Origin: Paludibacteraceae bacterium
Lineage (GTDB): Bacteria; Bacteroidota; Bacteroidia; Bacteroidales; Paludibacteraceae
Reading direction: 5' to 3'
DNA length: 64,000 nucleotides
NCBI GenBank assembly: GCA_017479885.1
Contig: JAFVBR010000002.1
Location: 1 to 64,000 of the forward strand
Below are positions 52,426-61,689 of the stretch, one piece after another (within the stretch, counting starts at the first letter, position 1; each line of letters opens with the position of its first letter). The notes beneath the pieces were generated by a model. The model saw only the letters and a program-made list of their open reading frames with translations. It had not been told where the DNA came from and did not search any database. The translations under genes and the position numbers were made by a program.

Positions 52426-53318
52426 TGACTTCGGAAGAACTACTACAGAAAGTACGGCGCATTGAGATAAAGACCCACGGCCTCTCAAAGCAGATCTTCG
52501 CAGGCGAGTACCACAGCCAGTTCAAAGGCAAAGGTATGGCGTTCAGCGAGGTACGCGAGTATCAGCCCGGTGACGACGTGAGGAGCATAGACTGGAATGT
52601 GACCGCCCGCCTTAACAAACCCTACATCAAGGTGTTTGAGGAGGAGCGTGAACTGACGGTTATGCTGCTGATAGACGTGAGCGGCAGCCGCAATTTCGGA
52701 ACACTGACGCAGATGAAACGCGACATGATAACCGAGATTGCCGCCACACTTGCCTTTTCCACCATAGAGAACAACGACAAAGTGGGCGTGATATTCTTCT
52801 CAGACAAGATAGAGAAATATATCCCCGCAAAGAAAGGCAGACAGCACGTGCTCCGCATCATACGCGAACTGATAGAGTTTGAACCGGAGTCAGGCGGCAC
52901 CGACATAGCCCGGGCATTGCAATATTTCACCAACGCGCAGAAGCGGCGCTGCACCGCATTCCTTATCTCGGACCTTATTCTGCCTGAGAAGAACATCACT
53001 GCGGGCAAAGGCAAACTGTCGATAGAGCAACCGCTACTCATAGCGCAGAACAAGCACGACCTGCAGGTGATTCAGGTGTATGACAGGCGCGATGCCGAAC
53101 TGCCCGACATAGGACTGCTGAAACTGAAAGACGCCGAATCGGGCATACGGTCGTGGATAGACACTTCTGTGCCTGCGGTAAGACAGGCCTACGCCGACCA
53201 ATGGGCTGCTCAACAGACGGCAATAGAGAACCTGTTTGCGCGCACAGGCACACGTTCGGTCAGCGTAAGGACCGATGAAGACTATGTGAAAGCGCTGATG
53301 CGCCTGTTCAGAATATAG
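52425..53318 (+). CDS. DUF58 domain protein (VWA-like)
   Basis: The 297-residue protein has the DUF58 signature GEYHSQFKGKGMAFSEVREYQPGDDVRSIDWNVTAR and a VWA-like MIDAS segment MLLIDVSGSRNFGT. It has no signal peptide. It is a standard member of MoxR-DUF58-Bat clusters and probably works with the MoxR ATPase, with which it overlaps by one base. Its exact role in the cell is not settled. Confidence 0.93.
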   Translation: MTSEELLQKVRRIEIKTHGLSKQIFAGEYHSQFKGKGMAFSEVREYQPGDDVRSIDWNVTARLNKPYIKVFEEERELTVMLLIDVSGSRNFGTLTQMKRDMITEIAATLAFSTIENNDKVGVIFFSDKIEKYIPAKKGRQHVLRIIRELIEFEPESGGTDIARALQYFTNAQKRRCTAFLISDLILPEKNITAGKGKLSIEQPLLIAQNKHDLQVIQVYDRRDAELPDIGLLKLKDAESGIRSWIDTSVPAVRQAYADQWAAQQTAIENLFARTGTRSVSVRTDEDYVKALMRLFRI

Positions 53319-53356
53319 ACCACACGTACAATGAGTCTGAAACAATATACAAAAAA

Positions 53357-54283
53357 ATGAACGTCCTCAATATAATTCTCAGCATCGTAGTCACAGCAAC
53401 ACTTGACTCAACCCAACTGATGATAGGCGACCAGTGCGACCTCCGTCTGCAAGCGACCACTGACAAAACGGAGCAAGTGCAGTTTCCCGTATATGGAGAA
53501 GAGCTTATACCTGGCATAGAGATAGTTGACCGCACCATGGTTGACACGACCTCACTGAAAGACGGCAGACTGCAACTCACGCAATATCTGACAGTCACTT
53601 CGTTTAAAGATTCACTGTTCCTGATTGATCCGCTGGTGTTCACATCGGGTGATGACTCGTTTCCAACGGAGCCACTCTCGCTGAACGTGATCCAGCCGTT
53701 TGAGATAGATACCGCACAGAACGCCATAACTGACATCAAGCCCGTATATCGTGCTCCGATATGGTGGTGGGGAATATTGCGCTGGGTACTGCTCGGTCTG
53801 CTAATAGCAGGGCATGCAGTAGGCGGCTGGTATCTGTACAAATGGATAATGAAGCGTAAGGCAATGAAGAAAGGTGAGTACGTAGAGCCGGAGGCCAAAC
53901 GTCCCGCCGAAGAAGTGGCAATTGAGAAACTGGACAAGATACGCGAAGAGAAGATATGGCAGCAAGGACGTCAGAAAGACTATCACACCGAGTTGACAGA
54001 CGTTGTCCGCGAGTACATAGCCGAGCGCTACAATATTTCCTCTCAAGAGCAGACCTCAAGCGAGATATTGGAAGACATACGCCCCGTGCTGCAGATGCGG
54101 CGTGACCTCTACGACTCACTGAAGCGCATGCTCTCGCTTGCCGACCTCGTGAAGTTCGCCAAGTGGAATCCTCTGCCTGACGAGAACGAGCAGTCGCTTC
54201 GTTCCGCATACGAGTTTGTACGCGAGACGACACCCGTACCCGAAGAGAATCCTGACGAGAACTCAGAGAAAACAGAAGAATAA
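53357..54283 (+). CDS. Bat-operon membrane protein (BatD-like)
   Basis: The 308-residue protein has a short N-terminal hydrophobic segment, a beta-rich periplasmic domain (residues about 15-130), one membrane helix (WWWGILRWVLLGLLIAGHAVGGWYLY) and a cytoplasmic helical tail with EYIAERYNISSQEQTSSEILEDI. This is the usual third protein in Bacteroidetes MoxR-DUF58-Bat clusters. The C-terminus is acidic. It follows DUF58 by 38 nt. Confidence 0.8.
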   Translation: MNVLNIILSIVVTATLDSTQLMIGDQCDLRLQATTDKTEQVQFPVYGEELIPGIEIVDRTMVDTTSLKDGRLQLTQYLTVTSFKDSLFLIDPLVFTSGDDSFPTEPLSLNVIQPFEIDTAQNAITDIKPVYRAPIWWWGILRWVLLGLLIAGHAVGGWYLYKWIMKRKAMKKGEYVEPEAKRPAEEVAIEKLDKIREEKIWQQGRQKDYHTELTDVVREYIAERYNISSQEQTSSEILEDIRPVLQMRRDLYDSLKRMLSLADLVKFAKWNPLPDENEQSLRSAYEFVRETTPVPEENPDENSEKTEE

Positions 54284-54342
54284 CAAACTTAAGTTTCTTA
54301 AGTCATTTAAAGACATCAATTTATAAATAATCAAGCACGTTC

Positions 54343-55329
54343 ATGACATTCCAATCGCCTGCATACCTGTTTCTGCTTCTGCTGCTGATACCCGTTATCG
54401 GCTGGTATATATACGAAATGCGAAAGGCTGACGCCAGTCTGCAGATTTCCTCCACGGACTCCCTGCGCCGACAGAAAAAAACCACCCGACTCTATCTGCT
54501 ACACGTACCTTTTGTGCTGCGCACCGTAGCCATCATTCTGCTCGCAGTAGCCTTGGCCCGTCCGCAACTCACCAACTCGTGGAAGAGCGAGTCAACCGAG
54601 GGAATAGACATTATGATGGCGCTTGATATCTCAGGCACGATGCAGGCAGAGGATTTGCGTCCCAACCGACTGGAAGCAGCCAAGAACGTGGCTTCAGAGT
54701 TCATACTCTCGCGTCCCAACGACAACATAGGACTCGTAGTGTTTGCAGGCGAGAGTTTCTGCCAGTGTCCGCTCACTACCGATCATGCAGTGCTTATCAA
54801 CCTTTTCAAATCGGTACGTTTCGGCATGATAGAAGACGGCACCGCCATCGGGCTCGGCCTTGCCAATGCTGTCAACAGGATGAAAGACAGCAAAACCAAA
54901 TCGAAAGTAGTGATTCTGCTTACAGACGGTAGCAACAACCGCGGCGACATAGACCCTCAGACAGCTGCCGAGATTGCCAAAACCTTCGGCATCAGAGTGT
55001 ATGCGGTAGGCGTAGGCAGCCACGGAAAAGCCCGAGTTCCGGTGCAGACGCCGGTTGGCGTGCAATACATGACAATGGACTCCGAGTTTGACGAAGCCAC
55101 TTTGCGCAACATAGCTCATACCACAGGAGGTGAATATTTCCGCGCGACTGACAACAAGTCGCTACAGCAGATTTACGACCAGATAGACCAGATGGAGAAA
55201 ACCAAAATACGTGTTCGCGAGTATTCGAAACGCACAGAGAACTTTCAGCCGTTTCTGCTTGCCGCTCTATGCTGCTTGCTGCTTGAAATTCTGCTCCGCT
55301 ACTTCGCTCTCCGCACTATCAGCAACTAA
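54343..55329 (+). CDS. batA: BatA, VWA-domain membrane protein
   Basis: The 328-residue protein has two N-terminal membrane helices (AYLFLLLLLIPVIGWYIY, RTVAIILLAVALA), a VWA domain with the MIDAS motif MALDISGTMQAEDL and VVILLTDGSNNRGDI, and a C-terminal helix (FLLAALCCLLLEILLRYF). Bat proteins are linked to aerotolerance in Bacteroides. In most relatives batB, batC, batD and batE follow. Here a terminator-like hairpin comes 30 nt after the stop instead. Confidence 0.9.
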   Translation: MTFQSPAYLFLLLLLIPVIGWYIYEMRKADASLQISSTDSLRRQKKTTRLYLLHVPFVLRTVAIILLAVALARPQLTNSWKSESTEGIDIMMALDISGTMQAEDLRPNRLEAAKNVASEFILSRPNDNIGLVVFAGESFCQCPLTTDHAVLINLFKSVRFGMIEDGTAIGLGLANAVNRMKDSKTKSKVVILLTDGSNNRGDIDPQTAAEIAKTFGIRVYAVGVGSHGKARVPVQTPVGVQYMTMDSEFDEATLRNIAHTTGGEYFRATDNKSLQQIYDQIDQMEKTKIRVREYSKRTENFQPFLLAALCCLLLEILLRYFALRTISN

Positions 55330-55359
55330 ATTGGGACGAATGTAATATCATATAAATCC

Positions 55360-55397
55360 ACACCGCATACAACCTTGTTTATTGCGGTGTTGTTTTA
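55360..55397 (+). terminator. Rho-independent terminator after batA
   Basis: ACACCGCA (55360-55367) pairs with TGCGGTGT (55383-55390), followed by TGTTTTAT. It closes the moxR-batA operon. Confidence 0.7.
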
Positions 55398-55481
55398 TAT
55401 TCAGGAACTCATCAATATCGCTTTAAGAGTATAACATAACGATTTTTTAGAAACCCATTTTAAACAAAATAATATTTTTCG

Positions 55482-55735
55482 TACCTTTGCGCCAATATAT
55501 GAAAAATATCGACACTATTAAAGACTACTACAAGCTGTATGGCAAGTGATTTGAAGCCTATAGCCGCGAATCTCTTGCTGACGGTAAAGACAGGACTGGT
55601 TGGGGAGCATCATTCTTGTTGTCCGCACTCTTGATATTATTGACAACGAGTTCGGAGGCATGCAATCATACCTGACGAGCCAGCTCTTTCTCACTTCTGA
55701 TGATATTTGCATTCTGAAAGATAGATACCTGTCCT
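55482..55735 (+). pseudogene. unidentified gene remnant with promoter box
   Basis: A -7 box TACCTTTG (55482-55489) is followed by ATGAAAAATATCGACACTAT at 55500, but the frame stops after MKNIDTIKDYYKLYGK. Further coding-like pieces continue in other frames to the TAA near 55736 (ending ILKDRYLS). This looks like a decayed short gene of unknown origin. Confidence 0.45.
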
Positions 55736-55801
55736 AACAAACAATAGTGTAACAAACTGACACAAAACAATACGTCTATCGTATAGTCTTATTAGAAATA
55801 T

Positions 55802-56179
55802 ATGGCAGCACACAACGACTTAGGCAGACAAGGAGAAAACATGGCAGCGGAGATGCTATGCAAGAAAGGTTACAAGATTCTGGAGCGCAACTGGCGCTTC
55901 AACGGTTGGGAAGTGGACATCATCGCACGCACCAAGACCGAGATTGTATTTGTAGAGGTCAAGACCCGTTCTGATGACTCATTGATGCTTCCTGAAGAAG
56001 CAGTCGATTTCAACCGCCGTTGCCGTCTCACTTCTGCTGCCAGTGCCTATATCAATTATCACAAGATTACTCTTACGCCCCGCTTCGATGTTGTGGCAAT
56101 CGTGCTCAACAACACCCGTTGCGACATTCGTCATCTTGAGGATGCCTTCTATCCCGTTGCCCGCAGAAAAAGGTATTAA
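55802..56179 (+). CDS. yraN: YraN family endonuclease-like protein (UPF0102)
   Basis: The 125-residue protein is a UPF0102/YraN protein with the restriction-like core: LGRQGENMAAEMLCKKGYKI, NWRFNGWEVDIIARTKTEIVFVEVKTRS (the D and E-x-K of the nuclease fold). It is full length. Its cellular role is not well defined, although related proteins take part in DNA metabolism. It is probably transcribed from upstream of the decayed gene. Confidence 0.92.
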   Translation: MAAHNDLGRQGENMAAEMLCKKGYKILERNWRFNGWEVDIIARTKTEIVFVEVKTRSDDSLMLPEEAVDFNRRCRLTSAASAYINYHKITLTPRFDVVAIVLNNTRCDIRHLEDAFYPVARRKRY

Positions 56180-56413
56180 TCCTTTTAGAATGCCTTAAGC
56201 GAGATCAAAGGGCAAATTATCTTTGCACTATGACGAGCGTGAGCAAGTGAACGAAGTAAGTCATAATCCTATGCGGGGATGACACCGCCGGCATCACATT
56301 ATTACAAAAACGAAACTCATTTCCGGTTTTGAGAGGAACAAAAAACAGGACTGGAGACGCCCCAAACATAAAAGCCGTTCAAATGAAAATTGGAAGTCCT
56401 GACTATGGTGCCT
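56180..56413. other. intergenic stretch with a palindromic repeat-like element
   Basis: TATGAC...GTCATA encloses GAGCGTGAGCAAGTGAACGAAG near 56228-56266, a type of dispersed motif common in Bacteroidetes. No gene is visible in the remaining sequence. Confidence 0.45.
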
Positions 56414-56780
56414 TTATAAAAGGAAATGCACAACAAACCACCCAACAGCGATCAAAGCAACTCCGACACCTACTGCTCCCCAAATGCCAATGGTTGCTTC
56501 CAGCCACGCGAAAGCCATGTCAATATTGAAATAAAACCAAGCGGCGGCACACACCACAAATGCGACTATGGCTACATATATCAACTCCTTGACACTTAAA
56601 TGGAGAAGAAAAGTAAAGAGAAAGGTAATCACTATTGCCACACCAAGCATGACAAGCGCTCCTTTCCATCCCGTCAACAGCCTGGCAATAAAATTTATTA
56701 TGGTATTGAAAAATAAACACCAAACTTGAGCCGATTACCAGCACACCCAAAAACAAGTATTCCAAAATTTTCTCTTTCAT
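56414..56780 (-). pseudogene. small multi-pass membrane protein, apparently frameshifted
   Basis: Two overlapping frames share one hydrophobic protein. The start, MKEKILEYLFLGVLVIGSSLVFIFQY, is in one frame. The rest (ARLLTGWKGALVMLGVAIVITFLFTFLL, IYVAIVAFVVCAAAWFYFNI, WGAVGVGVALIAVGWFVVHFLL) is in another and has only TTG as start. Joining them near 56700 gives about 120 residues with four membrane helices. The frame change lies in an AT-rich run with five T. A sequencing error or true decay are equally possible, and the second frame alone might be expressed. Confidence 0.55.
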
Positions 56781-56807
56781 GATAGTGCTATAATCAACCT
56801 TATCATG

Positions 56808-58355
56808 TTAGTTGCCTTGTCTTTTCATGAATGATCTTACATCATCCCGCACTTCGTATGGTGTACGTAACAGTTTTCTTTCATAATTATGGGGTGAACG
56901 AATCTCTTTGCGAACAGATTTTATCGGTCCTACAACATACTCATCAACCAATTTGGTTGCATACAACTCCTCAATCAACGGCAAATACTCGGTAGCACCA
57001 AGCGACACTAACACATCTATTCCAAAAGCGGTACAACTACCATCACAGATAGTATATTCAGGCAAATTTTCTATGTATCGCTCAAGAATCCTGGCTGTCA
57101 TCACTACTATTCTCTGCCGCTGTTCAGGGACAAGTAATCCAATATCTGTAAGAACTCCCCAAACATTATTCTTGGCATGTGCAGTCAATCCTTCTTCCAA
57201 CAAGAAAGACTCAAGCAACTCAGGATTATCCTTGCAAAGGGTAAACAACAACGGTTCGACATAAACTTCCATCCAATCGCCAATGTTGTATTCCAAAAAA
57301 TCATAACTCTGACGTAGCGTTTCCAAAATGACTGGCACCGTTTCTTCATTACCGGCTTCCAATAGGAACATCATCGAATTGCCTATTATACACCAATTGG
57401 AATCATCGCCCTCTTTTTGATAATCGTCACTTGTTTTTCCCCATTGTACTCCTATTTCCCAAAGAATCATTTGGTGGAGGTCATGGCGCAGGTCTGCGTG
57501 CGGCAGAGACAAAACTTGTTTCATCTCCTTGTCGGTAATATCTGCCGTGTATTTCTCGACAATGCTCTGTATCTCAGGATGTCGCAAGGTCAGCGTTTGA
57601 GGATAATCGCCACCTTTGTATGTGTAATCTATATTTGGTAACTCTGCCCAATCTTCCGACATTTTCTTCAACCCTTTCAATGCTTTATTCAAACCCGCCA
57701 TAGAAAAGTCAGGTTCTCTAAAGCCTGTCCCTTCTTCGTCTTCGTAGTCGTCCTCGTCCTCGTCATCATAATCAAAATCATCATCTTTGCCAAACAACGG
57801 ACTGATGATTACCCTGTAGTTGCCCTCACCTAATGACCTCTTTAATGCCGGAATATATTTATTGGCTTCTTGCTGATTCTTTGCCTCTAAAACATATTCT
57901 CCGTCAAGACCGAAATCGTATTCTATCAGTTCTACCTCATCGTCATCGGGCAAGAGCAGGTATTTGGCAAGAGCGAACTCTTTACATGGGTTTATGCCGG
58001 CATTGGTAGCCCAATCTACTGCACCGTAAATCCAATTATGTACTTCAACATAACTGACCTCTCGCAGGTTCATACCTCGTTCATAATGACTGATAACTCT
58101 GTCTAACTCACTCTCCGAAACGCTGAAATCCCAAAACGCATCTTTCACACCGATGCACCAGCAATCAAGTAGGAAACAAGCGTATGTGAATGTCCCGCCT
58201 GCATGCTGACGTACAACAATCGCCAATTTTTCACGACTATTACCGGCATTGTCACCTATATAGCACTTATATATAGGCAATTGCCGTGCCTTAGTGCGTA
58301 TGTACTGTTCAGGAGAAAACTCCTGTTGCTGCTGTTTTTTCTTTTTCTTAGCCAT
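56808..58355 (-). CDS. hypothetical protein with DUF1186-like C-terminal repeats
   Basis: The 515-residue protein starts with a Lys/Gln-rich tail (MAKKKKKQQQQEFSPEQY). An N-terminal domain (residues about 20-200) contains QLPIYKCYIGDNAGNSREKLAIVVRQ and GMNLREVSYVEVHNWIYGAVDWA. A very acidic linker follows near residue 205 (DDDFDYDDEDEDDYEDEEG), then helical repeats that resemble DUF1186/HEAT-like segments (NEETVPVILETLRQSYDFLE, SLGATEYLPLIEELYATKLVDEY). No catalytic motif is evident and I assign no role. Confidence 0.75.
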   Translation of the reverse strand: MAKKKKKQQQQEFSPEQYIRTKARQLPIYKCYIGDNAGNSREKLAIVVRQHAGGTFTYACFLLDCWCIGVKDAFWDFSVSESELDRVISHYERGMNLREVSYVEVHNWIYGAVDWATNAGINPCKEFALAKYLLLPDDDEVELIEYDFGLDGEYVLEAKNQQEANKYIPALKRSLGEGNYRVIISPLFGKDDDFDYDDEDEDDYEDEEGTGFREPDFSMAGLNKALKGLKKMSEDWAELPNIDYTYKGGDYPQTLTLRHPEIQSIVEKYTADITDKEMKQVLSLPHADLRHDLHQMILWEIGVQWGKTSDDYQKEGDDSNWCIIGNSMMFLLEAGNEETVPVILETLRQSYDFLEYNIGDWMEVYVEPLLFTLCKDNPELLESFLLEEGLTAHAKNNVWGVLTDIGLLVPEQRQRIVVMTARILERYIENLPEYTICDGSCTAFGIDVLVSLGATEYLPLIEELYATKLVDEYVVGPIKSVRKEIRSPHNYERKLLRTPYEVRDDVRSFMKRQGN

Positions 58356-58374
58356 AAATAAGATGGTTGTTTTT

Positions 58375-58585
58375 TTACTTTATTTTAATGTATGTGGAAA
58401 AAGACTTCATAAACTCGTCAATCTCTGCATCTGACAAACTATTCAAATCAAAGACTTCATCACTTTTGTCATCATCATAAAAACGCTCAATTTCTTTCTC
58501 GTCAATATCATCCTTCACATTCTTATAGTAGTATTCATCTAAACTTTCTTCCAATGAGTGAAAATTTTCTAATCCGAAGTTAATC
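58375..58585 (-). pseudogene. C-terminal fragment of an acidic protein
   Basis: An open frame without a start codon reads NFGLENFHSLEESLDEYYYKN and ends LSDAEIDEFMKSFSTYIKIK. It is preceded by a stop and a direct repeat of ATAAAAGCCTCT (near 58592-58620). It is not in the same frame as the neighbours and is probably a truncated gene. Confidence 0.5.
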
Positions 58586-58769
58586 TAAAACGCATAAAAG
58601 CCTCTCGGATAAAAGCCTCTTAAAATAAACTGCTCATTTCTATTAATCCACAAAAATGTATGACAAATCGATTGCACGTCAAATAAAGCATTCCTAATAA
58701 CATTGCAAAATTACGAAATATTTCTCAAATCCGCAACAAATCATTCAAAAATCTTCAAATCAGTCAAAA

Positions 58770-58889
58770 AAGTACTGCGAATCTCTTGTATATCTCCCAT
58801 CACCCACCGCAATATGCGTTACGGCAACCACATCGCGGTGGGCACGGAGGTCCTTCAGACGAACCACCTGCTGCTCGGGAAAGGTGTTG
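58770..58889 (-). pseudogene. unidentified fragment beside the restriction-modification operon
   Basis: Just past the methyltransferase stop the minus strand reads NNTFPEQQVVRLKDLRAHRD, then VVAVTHIAVGDGRYTRDSQYFFD and a stop, without a start. It is notably more GC-rich than its surroundings. The opposite strand also has a 30-residue open frame (MRYGNHIAVGTEVLQ). I cannot identify either one. It may be a remnant of the gene into which the operon was inserted. Confidence 0.4.
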
Positions 58890-60080
58890 TTATTTCAAAC
58901 CAATAAAGTCGCTAAGTGGACGGATTTGGGCGCGGTAGGTATTGATACGCTGGCGAAGATTGGGATGCTTGGAATAGTCAAGCGGAGTATTCTCAAAAGG
59001 CACAACAATATAATAGAGTGCATGTTCAGGGTGGAAACCATGCTTCTCGAGGGTCTCTTTATTCCAGATTTGGAAGGAGCCTTCTTTGCCTTTTCGTATG
59101 CGGAAGAGTTGAGCATCGTCTCCATTGGTATGCAAAAGTACATAGCGCATTTTCTCGAAGCCCGGTGTTACTTGTAACGAGCCTTCCGATTCACCGGCAC
59201 GGAGATAGCAAATGCCTTTCTCTATCATCAAGAAGCGTGTTTCCGGTTTGGCATGATTGACGAGAACGGTTACTTCTTCGGGGTTCTCGGACATCTTTTT
59301 AAGCAGTCTCTCTGCTGTCTGTGGGTCGCTGATTTCTTCTTTGCGGCGGATACCGAGTTGCAGGTATTCTTCGGATTGGTCTATGCCTATGAATTTGCGT
59401 CCCAATAGATTTGCGGCAATACCAGTTGTGCAAGAACCTGCAAAGGGGTCAAGAATAGTATCACCCTCGTGGGTGCAAGCAAGGATAATGCGGTATAACA
59501 AACGGAGCGGCTTTTGTGTCGGGTGTTTGCCACAAGTTTTTTCCCATTTACTTACAGATGGAATACGCCAAACATCCGTCATCTGTGTGCCTCCATTCAA
59601 CTGCTTCATTGTCTCATAGTTGAACTTATGGGTTACTTTTTGATTTTTGCGCGCCCAGATGATGAGTTCGGTGGAGAAATTGAAGTACTTGCAAGATAAA
59701 TTGGGTGGCGGGTCGGTTTTCTGCCAAGTGATGGTATTGAGTACCTTGTAACCAAGTTCTTGCAGGCAGCGCATGACCACATGGATGTTATGGTGTGTGC
59801 CACTAATCCAAATAGTTCCGTTTTCTTTCAGTTTTGGTCGGCACAACTCCAACCAACGGAGGTTGAACGCATAAATATATTCCGGTGTACCACCTTTGTC
59901 CCATTCACCCTTGTCCACACATACCTGCTTGCCACTCTGCACGCTGATTCCGCCGTTGCTCAAAAAGTATGGCGGGTCAGCAAAGATAGCATCGATAGAG
60001 TTGTCCTCTATCTCTTTCAGCCGTTCCATGCAATCACCTTGCAGAATGGTGAAATCGTGATATGTGTAATTATTATACAA
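58890..60080 (-). CDS. beta-class DNA adenine/cytosine N-methyltransferase with extra C-terminal domain
   Basis: The 396-residue protein has motif IV DAIFADPPYFLSNGG near residue 32 and motif I ILDPFAGSCTTGIAANLLGRKFIGID near residue 215, the beta-class order seen in the second methyltransferase of DpnII-type systems. DpnA-like proteins have about 270 residues, so the last 130 (ENPEEVTVLVNHAKPETRFLM to PLSDFIGLK) are an added domain. It overlaps the upstream gene by eight nucleotides and closes the operon. Confidence 0.9.
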   Translation of the reverse strand: MYNNYTYHDFTILQGDCMERLKEIEDNSIDAIFADPPYFLSNGGISVQSGKQVCVDKGEWDKGGTPEYIYAFNLRWLELCRPKLKENGTIWISGTHHNIHVVMRCLQELGYKVLNTITWQKTDPPPNLSCKYFNFSTELIIWARKNQKVTHKFNYETMKQLNGGTQMTDVWRIPSVSKWEKTCGKHPTQKPLRLLYRIILACTHEGDTILDPFAGSCTTGIAANLLGRKFIGIDQSEEYLQLGIRRKEEISDPQTAERLLKKMSENPEEVTVLVNHAKPETRFLMIEKGICYLRAGESEGSLQVTPGFEKMRYVLLHTNGDDAQLFRIRKGKEGSFQIWNKETLEKHGFHPEHALYYIVVPFENTPLDYSKHPNLRQRINTYRAQIRPLSDFIGLK

Positions 60081-60843
60081 TGCGATACCTTTCCGCTCTC
60101 ACTAAGCGAATACTATTATAGTCATCCTTATTTGTAAATTCATACTGCCAGATATAGTAAATTTCCTCTCCATCAATAATTCTTTTCTCAAAGAAAATGG
60201 GAATAACTCTTTTGGTTGTATTCTCAGACCATTGCCTAAATGGGTAATATAGTTGCCTGATAATTTCTGTATTATTAGATGAATTCTTTGCTTCTATCAA
60301 TACTATTTGTTCCTTTCCCTCATAACCTGCATCGACTTCTGTTTGAACACTTTGGGTATGGATAATAAAGCCATTTACTTGGAACGTAAATTCGGGAGTG
60401 TATTTTCTACCACGAATAGTAAGCACCAAGGAAGGATCGTTCATAAAAGTTCTTATTAAAGAATTGGCATAAGCATAATCAAGATGTTGCATTTCAGAAT
60501 CACCGATCTTTGAACTCTCCAAATCAAAATCTAATTGCTTATGATAATCTTTAATCGGAGTCGTAATATCAGGAACATCAACATAGCCTTCACCTTTAAT
60601 AATATAATACGTCCCATTTTTCTTAGGTAATAAGAATAATCCGTTATCTCTAAATATTTTAGGTCTGTCTTCTCTTTTGTCTTGTTTACACAGAATCCTT
60701 ACTTCCTTATCATGTACATCCTCAAAATGTTGACAACTTCTTTTTATCTCCTTTGCGGTAATTATTGCAGGAGAAGCATCGAAATCATGGGAACCGAAAT
60801 TTTTATCGTCCCATATCTTTTTCCATGAAATATCTGATGCCAT
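60073..60843 (-). CDS. PD-(D/E)xK-like nuclease protein of the restriction-modification operon
   Basis: The 256-residue protein contains SVQTEVDAGYEGKEQIVLIEAK, an E-V-D...I-E-A-K pattern of the PD-(D/E)xK nuclease fold, followed by NNTEIIRQLYYPFRQWSENT. I do not recognise a named family. It stands between the DpnII-like endonuclease and the second methyltransferase, with 11 nt on one side and an eight-base overlap on the other. It may be a second restriction enzyme or a specificity partner. Confidence 0.75.
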   Translation of the reverse strand: MASDISWKKIWDDKNFGSHDFDASPAIITAKEIKRSCQHFEDVHDKEVRILCKQDKREDRPKIFRDNGLFLLPKKNGTYYIIKGEGYVDVPDITTPIKDYHKQLDFDLESSKIGDSEMQHLDYAYANSLIRTFMNDPSLVLTIRGRKYTPEFTFQVNGFIIHTQSVQTEVDAGYEGKEQIVLIEAKNSSNNTEIIRQLYYPFRQWSENTTKRVIPIFFEKRIIDGEEIYYIWQYEFTNKDDYNSIRLVRAERYRIV

Positions 60844-60854
60844 ATGTTATGATA

Positions 60855-61688
60855 TTAATTGATTGTAGATATAAACTCGTTTATAGTAGTTAGATTGTAA
60901 ATGCTCGGTATTGCAGCAAATGCTTCTTCTAATTTGTTGCGTGCGGAGTTCCAGCCAATGCCGTCTGTTATCCAAACAAACTCAAATCCCGAAACACCAT
61001 TTACTTTCGGAGCAACATCTGTATAAGAACGAGCTACCTCATTCAGTTTTGAACCACCGCCGGAATAGAAGTTCACTTCGATAAGATATGTTTTTCCTTT
61101 AGCAGCAATGGTAAAGTCAAACACTTTTTGGTCGGCACCCAACACAGCAGCAATGGCTGGGAACTCTTTAGATGACACTTGTTCACGGTATGCAATACCG
61201 GCATTGTCAAAAATACGTGCAACTAATGTTTCAGTAATCTCTCCGCTTCTATTCTTGCGGGCGTTTGTATCAAGCCCTGTTTCAACACCAAACACGTAAT
61301 CTACCAAATCTTTCACCTCTTTATTTTTGAATACTTTGTCAAGCCCTGTACCCTCAATGAATTTCATTACACCATCTACCGAACTGAACAATGTGTGTAT
61401 AGAGTGCATAGAACCATCATTGTCAATGTATTTCTTATCATCCTTTTGGCGTGTGGCAATAAGGATATCCATTACCTCAAAAACGCGTTGATCGCGATTC
61501 CAAAGTGCCTCAACTGCTGCACGCAAATCTTCCTTGCCGATTAGATAATTGAGTGTATTGAGACTTATCTCAATATCTGCAACATTTTTCGCTATCTTGG
61601 GAAAGTCACAATAAAAATCAAGAGTTGCATTCGTTTCTTTAAGTTGTGACATGAACAAGTCAAATTGTTCTTGGGTGTGTGCGGCCAT
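60855..61688 (-). CDS. DpnII-like type II restriction endonuclease
   Basis: The 277-residue protein matches DpnII/MboI-type endonucleases, which cut unmethylated GATC. Diagnostic segments are RSGEITETLVARIFDNAGIAYREQV, KVFDFTIAAKGKTYLIEVNFYSGGGSKLNEVARSY and EFVWITDGIGWNSARNKLEEAF. D-(x)n-E-V-N is the likely metal site. It begins two nucleotides after the Dam-like gene ends. Confidence 0.9.
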   Translation of the reverse strand: MAAHTQEQFDLFMSQLKETNATLDFYCDFPKIAKNVADIEISLNTLNYLIGKEDLRAAVEALWNRDQRVFEVMDILIATRQKDDKKYIDNDGSMHSIHTLFSSVDGVMKFIEGTGLDKVFKNKEVKDLVDYVFGVETGLDTNARKNRSGEITETLVARIFDNAGIAYREQVSSKEFPAIAAVLGADQKVFDFTIAAKGKTYLIEVNFYSGGGSKLNEVARSYTDVAPKVNGVSGFEFVWITDGIGWNSARNKLEEAFAAIPSIYNLTTINEFISTIN

Positions 61689-61689
61689 A

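Noticed and set aside
58703..58906. Plus-strand frame MQNYEIFLKSATNHSK... to ISNQ
   Set aside because: It is not related to anything I know and crosses the boundary of two clearly different base-composition segments.
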